Shown here: positions 24,034-34,591 of the stretch, piece by piece | Numbering within the stretch: position 1 is the first letter of the stretch | Layout of the letters: every line of letters begins with the position of its first letter | From: Diploscapter coronatus | Taxonomy: Eukaryota; Nematoda; Chromadorea; Rhabditida; Rhabditidae | NCBI GenBank assembly: GCA_964036155.1 | Contig: OZ038422.1 | Location: 29,845,201 to 29,909,200 of the forward strand | Reading direction: 5' to 3' | Length of the DNA: 64,000 bases | Position numbers and translations under genes: made by a program | Notes under the pieces: model-generated | Databases searched by the model: none | The model's input: the letters and a program-made list of their open reading frames with translations, nothing else | Told to the model about the DNA's origin: nothing

Positions 24034-27000
24034 TTAGACCGAAATCGATCCATCTCTGAAGTTGGTCTTGCCAATGAAAACGTTGACCAAAGCCGATTGG
24101 CCTTCCTAAAAGAAATTTTTGATAGCTTTATTGTTTAGGAAAAACAACGTTTTCCTTAAAAATTTAATAATTTTTAAACTCTAAAAAAATGCGCTTGAGT
24201 TTTCAATTTTTGCCAAAAATCATGAATCAGCAATCTTACCTCTTTACTAACTCGGACGGCCTCTTTGAGCTCTTTCTCGATCTCGTCGATGTTCTTGTCT
24301 TCGATCGCAGTTCCCCATCCGCCAAGCGCTTTCACGACGTCTTCGTAGTGGGTGCGCTGAAAATTGAAGTGTAGATAAATCTCAAATAGTTCCTTTATAG
24401 CTGAAAATGTGTCGAAAACAATGCTGCAAACGCTGAATCCATTTTCAAAACATAACTTTCCCAGTTCAAAACAATAAATTCTGTCTCGATATGTTTCAAG
24501 ATCGGCTTATTATTGAGTCTTAGACCTCATCAGCATTGAATGAAAAAAATTAAAAAGCTATATATAAAATAAAAAAAAAACTATTTGATCTTTAAAAACT
24601 CGTTCAGTGCGTTTCAATTATTGCTTATCAAAAAGTTCTCAAAAGGAACAACCCAAAAGATTCTGTTGTCGATAGTATTTAAACAAAAAACCCTTCATAC
24701 CGCTAATTCAACTCCGACATTGCTGCCGAACATGGGCACTTGTTCTCTGGCGATCTGCGTCCAGCAGGCATCATTTCCGATCACTCCAATCACGGGCAGT
24801 TTATGACGCTTGAAGCTGTCGAATTCCATTATCGAATAGCCGCTCGACCCGTCGCCCCAAATGATAAACACCGGCTTGTTAGGGTGGACGATCTAAAGAA
24901 GCTTTACTTTTGAAAATAAAATTAAGATAGTGGCCGTATTTGATCAGTTATACTTTTAGAAATGTTTGAATTCGACAAAGTACAAAAGTGTAGAATTTAT
25001 GTTTCAAAAATCTATGTAAAATAGCAAAATACTAGATGCTTATTACCATTGGGCCATAGTTGGGAAGAAAAATATAAAATAGTTCAAATAGCATCAAAAG
25101 CTTTACCTTCGCACCCAGTGCAAATCCGCCTCCAACTCCCAAAGTGCCGAACGCACCTGGATCGAGCCACTGCAGGGGACCGCGAGGTCGGACTATATAG
25201 GCTGCGGAACCGACGAAGTCACCACCATCGGCCACGAGGATGGCGTCGTCGGGGAGAACCTGGAATGAAAAATATCAGTTTCTTGGATAGTTCGCAGATT
25301 CATGAAGGAAACATAACGTTATAAATAGAAAGAAACCTCGTTCAACATACAAGACGCCAGAAATGTCTAGTATGTTTAAGGTTGCAAAAAATGAATGAAA
25401 TATTTAAAAATAACCATCTAAATCAACTTGAAACCTAGCCACGATAAGCTGCCTTCTGAAGCAATAAAACTAAAAAAAGCTTTAAAACCGAACCTTATCC
25501 AATTTGGCCAAGAAATACAGCGGGTTGACGTATCCGTCGATGATTTTGTTGGACATTTTCGACTCGTTTTCCTGCTCCTTTTTGTTTTCCCTTTCGCGCA
25601 AATCTTGAACCCAGGAAGAGACGTCTTCACGGTTTTCCTTAAAAAATGCTTCTAGAAAAAAAATTAGAAACAATTAAACCTGAGAAAGTTGCTCCGAAAT
25701 TTGGACCAAAGTCGACGCCACATCGGCCTGCACCGAGACGTCCGCGTTCCAGAATGCTTTCTCGTTCTGGAATTTAAAAAATAAAGAAGATACACATAAT
25801 TTTAAAAATCACCTTCGTCAACTGGCTCTTGTTTCTGTTGATAGAGACGATTTTCGACTTTTTAGACAACACGCGTCCATAGGAAAGACGAAAATCGCAC
25901 ACCGTTCCTGAAATTTCAGTAATTGCCCAAATTTCTCCATTTAGTTGGCATAATTATCTCCATTTAATTAATCAAACTTAATCACCTGCCAAAATGGTCA
26001 AATCAGCCTCTTTCAGAGCGTCTCTTCTATTCTGTCTCATTTGCAGGCGGTGGTCCTTTCCAAGCAGTCCACGACTCATTCCACCCAAATAGACTGGCAC
26101 GCCGATCGCCTAATTAAGGAAAGAATTATTGAATTACCCTAATTAAATGAGCTAATTATCATAATTATCTAGACTCAATTACCTCAATCGCCTTGACGAG
26201 TTTGTGAGGAGTAATCGGAGGCAGGGTGGCTTGACTTCCAAGAAGAATCACAGGTTTCTTGGCCTTACGGAGAAGAGATACGATTTTCGAGATCTGAAAA
26301 GATGAAAAATCATCATTTTTGCAAGTTCTAGAGAACTCATACTTTTTTTTTTCGATATTTCTTTTAAGCTAGTGCATTAGAACGCTTTTGTAGAATATCT
26401 CAAGAGAAAATCTAAATAAGCCTACTCGGCAATTCGTGTTTCAAGTATGTTTCAAAGAATTCACAAAACTCGTAATCATTTACTTAGCTTTAGTTTTGTT
26501 AAGCCATCTATAAGTACAATTAAAAATGAGTAATTTCTCAAAATTCATGTTCACCATAGTTTCCAAATTAAACGTTCCCAAATATGTTGCCAGGATAAAG
26601 TTTCCAAAAATCTACCTGATCAGAAACGGGCAATGGAATCGATGTGGGCAGAGGGGTGATGTCCGACTCGGCAAAGGCAGAGCCGAATTGACGAGACACG
26701 TGGCAACGCAAGTAGATGTTCAGGGCTTTCTGGAAAGTAGAATCGTAGAAAATTCTCCGAATACCATTAATATTTTCAGAATTCGAATTATTTTTCAAGA
26801 GATACTCAAAATAAGACCACATCTGCGTCGACTTATAATATAACAATAAATTGAACCTTCCAAAAACGATTACTTCAGATATCTTTCAAAACCTATTCAA
26901 ATGCATTTTCAGTCACAAGTTATTAGTGTACTGCACTTTTAAAAATAGAAAAAATGTAACCTGAATGAATCCTTTGGCATTGGGGTTAAATCCGATTTCT

Positions 27001-28690
27001 TTGACGACCAATTGATACGGATACAGCACGTCGATGGGGAACTCGACGAACACGGGGCCAGGGGAGCCGGAAACTGCTGCCTGAACAAAATATTTTAAAA
27101 AGCAAAAGATAGAAAATGAAGCTATTATTTGGAAAACTAGATCCATTTATTTATAATTTAGTGAAAATTGCCAGACTCTTCCAACACATATTTTTTCATA
27201 AGCTAATTATTATCAAATAACTTTTAAAAATAATTGAAATTGAAATTTTACCTTGATAGCCTGTCTCAAAGTGGGCACGATGTCCCTGAGTCGTTCAATC
27301 CTGGCGACGTATTTGCAGAGCGGTCGGAACAGAACCATTTGGTCGATGTCCTGAAAATGAGCTGTTATTAGTTGATGCAGATTTTAAGATAAAATAAAAT
27401 GAGATTTTCATCTTCAAACTCGATAAATCTAGGATTAGCTATCTTCAGGAATGAATGAATAAAAATATATGTTTCAGATATGCATGAAATAAACTGCTCA
27501 AAAGTCGGTGATGATCCTTTTACTGATAGTCCATCAAACTCACTAAATAAAATCTTCAAATCAATAAAAAAAACTGACAAACGAATCCCTTGAAGCGTTT
27601 CGCCAAAATTATAAAAATTTAATCATTCAAATTCCCCCACCTGCAAAGCCCCTCTTCCTTTCAACAAAGTGGGAGCGGCTCCTCCAATCAGCAAAAGAGG
27701 ACTCTCAGCCATTTGCGCATTCTTCACTGCAGTTATTGTGTTGGTCAAACCGGGGCCTGAAACATTACGATAATTTGAAAAAAGATCAAAATAAGAATTT
27801 ACTGACGTGAATCGACTTTGTAACGATTTTTTAAAATTCCCGGTGAATTTTGTTACGACTCGCCCCAGACCCAATTCGTATTTTTACCTGCAGTAACAGC
27901 GGCCACACCAATCGACTGGCGAAGACGTGCAACGGCGTCGGCCGCGAAAACCGCGGTTACCTGAGATTTTTTAAAATAAATATTATTTGATTACATCACC
28001 CGGTTGATCAAACTCGACTTTTTCAGTGATATTTGTGCATTGCTTGAAACTTATAGAAATTTTTTTAGTATCGCAGGATATTGCAAGACATAGTGAAAGA
28101 GTGTATCAACACTTTGAAACTCTTTTTTTTCAATTTTTTTGATCAAATAAAGGAATTAACGTCAAAAATACTAACTGCAAGAATTTATAATTTCTTTGAA
28201 ACATAGGTATTTTAAGGATAAAAAATACCTCATGTCTTGTGTCGACGATTCTGATGCCCAATTTCTCGGATGCTACCAAAATCGGCGAGATGTGACCGCC
28301 ACACAGTACGAATATCTCCTTCACATCGTGAGCCTAAAGTTAAAACAAGTCAAATTTTTTTTATTTAAATTCAAATGTTTGCCTTCAAAACCGAAGCGAC
28401 TAGTTCACCGCCGTGTCGTTTTGACTGTTCGTCGACCTGAAGAATGTACTTTTTTAAATCGAAATTTTGTACAAGAAATAACAAAAATATACTTTTTGCT
28501 AAAAATAAAGAAGAAGATTTTTGCGAAAAATAAAAAAAATGCAAACCTGGAACAAATTGGACAGAACGTGCTGTCCATTCCCACTGACGAGTAGTCCAAC
28601 CACCTGCTTCAATTCGTCGACAGAGCGAATGTCCAGCCATTTCCATAGAAGGACGACGACTATCAGACCGATTATCAGCAAACAAATCAT
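24034..28690 (-). CDS. ILVBL: ILVBL-type thiamine-diphosphate enzyme (2-hydroxyacyl-CoA lyase / acetolactate synthase-like), about 644 aa
   Basis: Seventeen exons: 28547-28690, 28383-28436, 28229-28333, 27888-27960, 27641-27756, 27252-27350, 26961-27080, 26616-26729, 26183-26293, 25986-26109, 25813-25907, 25680-25766, 25494-25651, 25107-25259, 24701-24892, 24240-24356, 24034-24105. ILVBL proteins are membrane-anchored ThDP enzymes of the endoplasmic reticulum that cleave 2-hydroxyacyl-CoA. Visible here are an N-terminal membrane anchor (residues 2-17), the ThDP-activating Glu in DTRHE (about 101), [11 protein letters not shown] in the N-terminal domain, and the ThDP motif [17 protein letters not shown] with the matching Asn about 26 residues on (GNDACW). 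The C-terminus ends DGSISV, as in the family. Intron 2 has a GC donor (AAG|GCAAAC). Exon 13 (25494-25651) is one base short for a continuous frame; restoring one T in the run of six T near its 5' end would mend it. The total of 1934 bases shows the same deficit. Confidence 0.93.
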
Positions 28691-29060
28691 CCCTCAAAAT
28701 CGGAACATACATAATTTTCAAGAAACTATACAAATTAATTTTAAAAATCCTGGAAAAAATGATAAGATTTAGAATAAAAGATTACAAGTTGAAGGTTGAA
28801 GACAATTTTTTCGAAGAAGAAAATGAGTTTTTAGAAAAATTTTGCAACATTTCAGACAAAAAACCGAAATCGAGCACCGAAAATCAAGCAAACTTATCAG
28901 TTTCTCTCGAGCGGAAAAAGCACCACACAAATAGAGCAAAGTCCAGACGAACTTGAAGAGAAGAAATAAAACGAGCAGAAAAGAAAGAAAATGGGAAAAA
29001 TCGAAGTTTCCCTTATCAATGGAAAAGTTTTGGCTAGAAACTCTTTTATGTGATTACCCA
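28691..29060. other. Probable ILVBL promoter side of a divergent intergenic region
   Basis: AT-rich DNA upstream of the minus-strand ILVBL start. A 65-codon plus-strand ORF (28759-28956) lies here but has A/T-driven composition and no supporting context. Confidence 0.4.
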
Positions 29061-30748
29061 ACATTTAAGAGTGAATGTCAGGACTATTCAAAGTGGTGCG
29101 GAACAGGGGTCCGTCGATTTGGCTGATTTTCACATATATAGTACAGTTTTTCATGCTGATTCTCATGGTGCTATTCGTTTTTCATAAAAATCATCGTATA
29201 CAGGATTACGGTAGCTTAAAGTTTTGACAGACCCGACCTCAGAAAAAAATTCATAACTTTCTTATTTGTGGACGAAATCAAATGGGGTTTTCAGCATTGA
29301 ATAGCCCATGAAAAACTCGACAAATAATGTAACCATGACGAGTCATAACAGCCACCTGCTTTAGCGGGAAAATTCTAAATTCCAATTTTTGACTTTGACT
29401 CACCCCAGTTTTCGATTTTTTTCGACCAAAAAGAAGGTCGATCGAAAGCTAAATATTAGCTCATGAGAAAGAGGGTTCAATTCTGTATTTGAATATGTAA
29501 AAATTTTCATAAAAATAGGGTAGCCCAAGCCCCGAAAAATGCATCTGAACGCATAAAATCAGGGTGATTATTGCATTGTGTCAACTTTGACTCTTCATAA
29601 CTTTCTTATTTTTCGGCTAAATTGAATGATTATTTTTTTTATTTTGTAGATCTTGAGTAGGAGAATAAAGTAAAAATAAAAATAAAATTTTTAGGAATTA
29701 ATTTTGGTGGGAAAAAATTATTCGAAGTTACTCTATATACCCGTACTGTGTTTACAAGTGTGATTTGAGTTAACGTCGGAGTTTTTCATGAAATCTTGTA
29801 GAGCTCTTCAAGTTGATCAATTTTTGTTCGAGAACTTATTCTAGAATGTGCACACTCAAGGAACTATGAATTTTTGAAATTTGCTGTCAAAACGGGACTT
29901 TGCAATAATTGGTCATTGAACTTTAAAAAATTCTGGAACTCAAACGGTAATGAATCCGAGGTAAGTTCCGGAACGAAAGTTGTTCACCATGTCCATCTAC
30001 ACAACATACTGGAAGGGCGAATTTTTCCAACGTCATTTACGCGTAAACGCAGTACGGGTATATAGAGTAACTTCGAATAATTTATTCCCGCCAAAATTAG
30101 TTTCTAAAAATTTTATTTTTATTTTTACTTTATTCTCTTCGACAAGATCTAAGAAATAAAAAAAGAATTATCGAATTTAGCCGAAAAATAAGAAAGTTAT
30201 GAAGAGTCAAAGTTGACACAATGCAATAATCACCCTGATTTTATGCGTTCAGATGCATTTTTCGGGGCTTGGGCTACCCTATTTTTATGAAAATTTTTAC
30301 ATATTCAAATACAGAATTGAACCCTCTTTCTCATGAGCTAATATTTAGCTTTCGATCGACCTTCTTTTTGGTCGAAAAAAATCGAAAACTGGGGGTATGT
30401 TAAAGTCACATTTTTGAATATTCTAATTTTTCCGTCAAATTAGCGATCGTCGAGATTCATTGTAGTTACATTATTTGTAGAGTTTTTCATGGGCTATCCG
30501 ATGCTGAAAACCCCATTTGATTTCGTCCACAAATAAGAAAGTTATGAATTTTTTTCTGAGGTCGGGTCTGTCAAAACTTTAAGCTACCGTAATCCTGTAT
30601 ACGATGATTTTTATGAAAAACGAATAGCACCATGAGAATCAGCATGAAAAACTGTACTATATATGTGAAAATCAGCCAAATCGACGGACCCCTGTTCCGC
30701 ACCCCTTCCTTATGACTTTGATTTTTCCTGACATCCACTCTTAATGTG
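29061..30748. mobile_element. Large foldback (inverted-repeat) element with arms of about 0.7 kb
   Basis: The sequence from about 29,061 to 29,756 reappears as its reverse complement at about 30,050-30,748, around a unique centre of about 290 bases. The arms are nearly identical over most of their length; for example AACAGGGGTCCGTCGATTTG at 29,103 has its mirror near 30,690, and TCTATATACCCGTACTG at 29,731 has its mirror near 30,055. One internal block (left about 29,325-29,400; right about 30,390-30,470) differs between the arms. No transposase ORF and no clear target-site duplication are visible. It sits between the diverging ILVBL and SLC35B4 genes. It is most simply a non-autonomous foldback DNA transposon. 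Both arms carry a short membrane-peptide ORF (see findings). Confidence 0.85.
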
Positions 30749-31678
30749 AGTACGACGTTCCCAAAAATGAGCACCCTTTGAAGGAAAAATTCTGCGAAAA
30801 CTTGTGAAAAAATCGAAACTCGAAATTTGCGAAATCTAAAAGTGAGAAAGAGATTTTCTGAAAAAAAGTACTAACATTATCGTATACCTCCTATATTTGG
30901 ACTCTTTTTACCCCTACCAATAAAAACCTTGAGAAACTAATCGGAAAGACCACAATTAGAATGGAAGGACGGGAGAGACACAGAAAAAACCGAGAAATCA
31001 CAATTCAGCCAGTGTGGAAATCGATAATGAATACATTTTCGGTTTTGAATGATTATTGTTCGACACTTACTTATTTTTATTTTTTCTTCGCGCTTTTCAT
31101 GATTTTTTTCAAGTTCCAAGTGTTTTTGACATTTTCGTTGATCATCAATAAAAATGAATTTTTTCTTTGAAACGCAAACATCTATTTCTTTTATTTTTCG
31201 ATTTCAAGACGATTTTCTGCTTTAAAAATTTTCATCATCGATTGCAAAATTTCCGATTTTCTGACTGATCAGTATTAATCCAACCAAACTATGACGTAGT
31301 ACCCGGCTACAAACTACGCCTACAACATTCGGAGTCGAGACGCGCTTATAAAACGTGCGAAGTTCGTTTTCCGGAAATTTCAGCCTCTTCTCAAACCTTT
31401 TCATTTCCCAGCCATTATTTCAATTTTCCATTCTTGCTCATTTTCTGAATTGTCTACGTTTCAAAACTCATTAAAATCGCTTTTCGTCTCCAAATAATAG
31501 CTTCATATTTCACTTGTCTTGAATATTCTTTAATTTTTTCTCAAAATTTTTGAAAAGTTTTAAAAAATCTTGAATATCGCCGTTTTATCTTCGAATTAGT
31601 GTTTTCGCATCTGAAAAATTTTAAATAAAATTTTCTGATTCTCTCCCACTTAAAATTTTTTAAAAATTTCAGACCGAA
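30749..31678. other. Upstream region of the SLC35B4 gene
   Basis: AT-rich DNA without recognisable exons. A denser promoter-like segment lies at about 31,270-31,390, including a TATA-like sequence. The TTTCAG at 31667-31672, just before the start codon, may be an SL trans-splice acceptor or the end of an untranslated first intron. Confidence 0.45.
31347..31352 (+). promoter_or_regulatory. TATA-like box upstream of SLC35B4
   Basis: TATAAA (in CGCTTATAAAACGTGC) lies about 330 bases before the start codon, in a locally GC-richer promoter-like stretch. Placement is inferred only. Confidence 0.3.
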
Positions 31679-33953
31679 ATGTCGGCGGTCGAGGCGATAG
31701 TCGGCACGCTGGGCAGTTGCATGGGCTGCATGGTCGTTGTCGAAAATATTGCAAAGTAGAGAAATTGTTAGAATTCGAATGATAATTTCATTTTTACAGA
31801 AAAGAACCTTCCTCGATGAACCTAATGACGTTCGCGACGTTTTTCTTCATCGCCTCACAGGGACTCATTTTCACGTCTAAATTCTTCACGCAGCCCAACA
31901 AAATCCCACTGCGGTACTTTTCTTAGTTTCTAGAAAGTTCATTATTTTTGAAGAACATTTTGCTGAAAAACTGAAATTTCCAAAGAGAAATTATCTTTGC
32001 TTTTGTTGTTTTTAATTTGAATTTTTCAGAGGCTACCGCGCCGTGATATTCTGGTTCTTCATCGTTAATGTCATCAACAACCAAGCTTTGAACTACCACG
32101 TTCCTGTGCCTCTCCACATCATTTTTCGATCGGTGCGTTTCTTAATTAGAAAGAATATTTTTAAAAATCTTTATAATTTTTCGAAGAAAATAATTTTAAA
32201 AAAAAATCTTTTCAGGGTTCTCTCCTAGCGAGTCTGGTCCTGACGAAGTTCCTCCAAGGCAAAAACTACTCGTATCGAAAATACGCCTCCGTAATCGCCA
32301 TCACTCTCGGAATTGTGATTTGTACACTGGCGACAAGTCATCAAGGGGTACAGTATTTATGCTAATTTTTTTTTTTTTTAAATGGTGAATTTCAGGACTC
32401 TGAAATGTCATACGAAGAGGCTTCGAAGCACTTCTATGAGTGGTGCATAGGTGGGACTTTTTTGTTTTCCTATTGGTGGCGAAATTAATGACACTTTTTC
32501 AAATTTTGAGAGACCTATGATTGTTTCTTTTCAGTTCGAATTTTAAAATGAACTAGAGTTTAGAGGTGCATCTACCATCACCTCACATATAATGCTCCCC
32601 TAATCATTATTTCTTGAAACATATAAGTGTTAGATCGTGAAACTGATTTTCAGGGATCTCGATGTTGACGTTTGCTCTGTTGGCCTCTGCATACATGGCA
32701 ATCTGTCAAGAGAGAATGTACGCTCAATACGGAAAACACCCAACTGAAGCCATGTTTGTTACGGTAGTTCTTTTTAATTTTCTAAAAACTAGAAGCAAGA
32801 ATTACCTTTGGCTCAGTGCATTTCTTATTAGATTTCTTTGAAACCTATCAAATCTAGGAAGTTCTATAAAGCTAACTGCATATCATGCCGACTTTTCTTT
32901 TGAACATAATTATACTTCACGACACAACAATGACTAACTAGGTTAAATTTTAACTCACAGTTTATCAGTGTTATTTTAAATTATCATTTTTATCTTATAA
33001 TTTTTCTTTTAATTTCAGCACTTCGCCGCCCTACCGTTCTTCGCCTTGATGGGATCCGACATTTTGCGGTCGGCCGAGAGATTTTCGGTAAATTATAGAT
33101 TTTTTTTTGTAAATGATGAATTTGAAACATCCAAATTTTGTTTATTTTTCTTATTTTTAGCAAAGCCCCCACGAACTCTTTGGAATTCCGGTGCCGATTC
33201 CAAACATGTGGCTGAATCTACTCGCCAACTGCGTTTTACAGTAAGCTTTTTTTTATTTTTAAAAATGTCAGACATAATTGGAACAATGTGGTTATCATGG
33301 CATTTACACATCTTGGCTAAAATGAATTTGTTTCAACATATTTGAACTATTTTTAGATGATAATAGCTCTTTTTGTGGTGTTATGCAGTTTTTAGCTTCT
33401 CATTCAGAAGTTATTCGCAGGGCAGAAAGGAATGAGAAATAAGGAAATTTGATCCTCTAAAGAATTTCGAATGGAAGTGTCTTCTAGCTGAATAGTTATA
33501 ATTTCAGGTACTACTGTATCAAATTCGTCTATCAGCTGACATCTGAAGTCGAATCGCTCACCGTAACGCTGGTCGTGACGCTGCGCAAATTCCTGTCTCT
33601 GATCGTCTCGATTTGGTGGTTCCAGAATCCTTTCACGTGTAGGTTTCTAGAAAGACATAATATGAAATTGGTTTCTACTAAATTGTTCCATCCAAAGTAT
33701 CAGAAAATTTTCAGTTATAAATTTTGATTGCTTGAAAAACATCGAATTTTGCACCTATAAAATCTTCAACTTACCCAAACTAAAAGAAACAGATTACGGT
33801 AATTAGAGTAATTTTCGGAAACTTGCAGTCCAACATTGGATCGGGGCGATTTTGGTGTTCGCCGGGACTCTGGCTTTCGCTGATATCTGGGACGGTCTCT
33901 GGAAAAGATTGTCTGGCCAGAAGACGATCAAAGAATCCAAGAAAACCAAATAG
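31679..33953 (+). CDS. SLC35B4: SLC35B4-type nucleotide-sugar transporter, 331 aa
   Basis: Ten exons: 31679-31755, 31800-31913, 32030-32132, 32216-32347, 32396-32450, 32654-32763, 33019-33087, 33161-33240, 33508-33638, 33829-33953. The sum is 996 bases, giving 331 residues, the same length I recall for the human protein. SLC35B4 carries UDP-xylose and UDP-GlcNAc across Golgi or ER membranes in exchange for UMP. Family signatures present include VINNQALNYHVPVPLHIIFRS, the GSLLASLVLTKF helix after it, LTVTLVVTLRKFLSLIVSI near the C-terminus, and FQNPFTFQHWIGAILVFAGT in the last helices. The polypeptide is highly hydrophobic throughout, consistent with about ten membrane helices. The C-terminus ends in Lys residues (KKTK), which could serve as an ER retrieval signal. 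The acceptor TTTCAG lies six bases before the start codon. Confidence 0.95.
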
Positions 33954-34591
33954 TTTTTATTTTAATTTTCTAAATATCCCTTATAAGTCTTAAAAGTTTC
34001 CCAGATCAAAGCTTAGAACGGGCACTCTTTATCGTTTTTATTATCATCCAGGTCAAAATTACTTACTCTAAATGGGAAAACTAAGATCTTTCTCTAGTTA
34101 AATATTGAATTTTCTGAAATTCGTGATGAAATTAGTGATCACTTTTATGAGATAGTCGAGTTCTCGCTTTACACAGAATTTTAAGATATACCAAAAATAT
34201 TGCCTTCTTTGGAAAAAAGCAGATGAAATTTTCATTCATATCAAATTTTTATTAGCCGTGATTTGTAGGATTTTGCATTTTTAGAGCTTGAGATAATAAA
34301 ACTTTAATTTTATTAGAATGTAAAATTACATACGTTTCTGAAATGCTTAATGTAGTGTAGTATTGTAGAAGTAAGTCAATGAATTGCGTCGAAGTACACT
34401 AGAAGAATGTTTTGTAAACCTGCACTATTCACCATCACAATAATTCTTTTCACACAAGCTAAAATGCACTTTCTACGTTTTTCATCTCTTCTAATCTAAC
34501 TGAATCCAGATAGCTCTCTTCTAATGACGCAATCACTAATCCTAATTATCAATTTCAAAATTTCATTATTTGATAAGACCTTGTTCCGGAC

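Noticed and set aside
28759..28956. 65-codon Lys/Glu-rich plus-strand ORF
   Set aside because: A/T-driven composition, no acceptor, donor or conserved motif.
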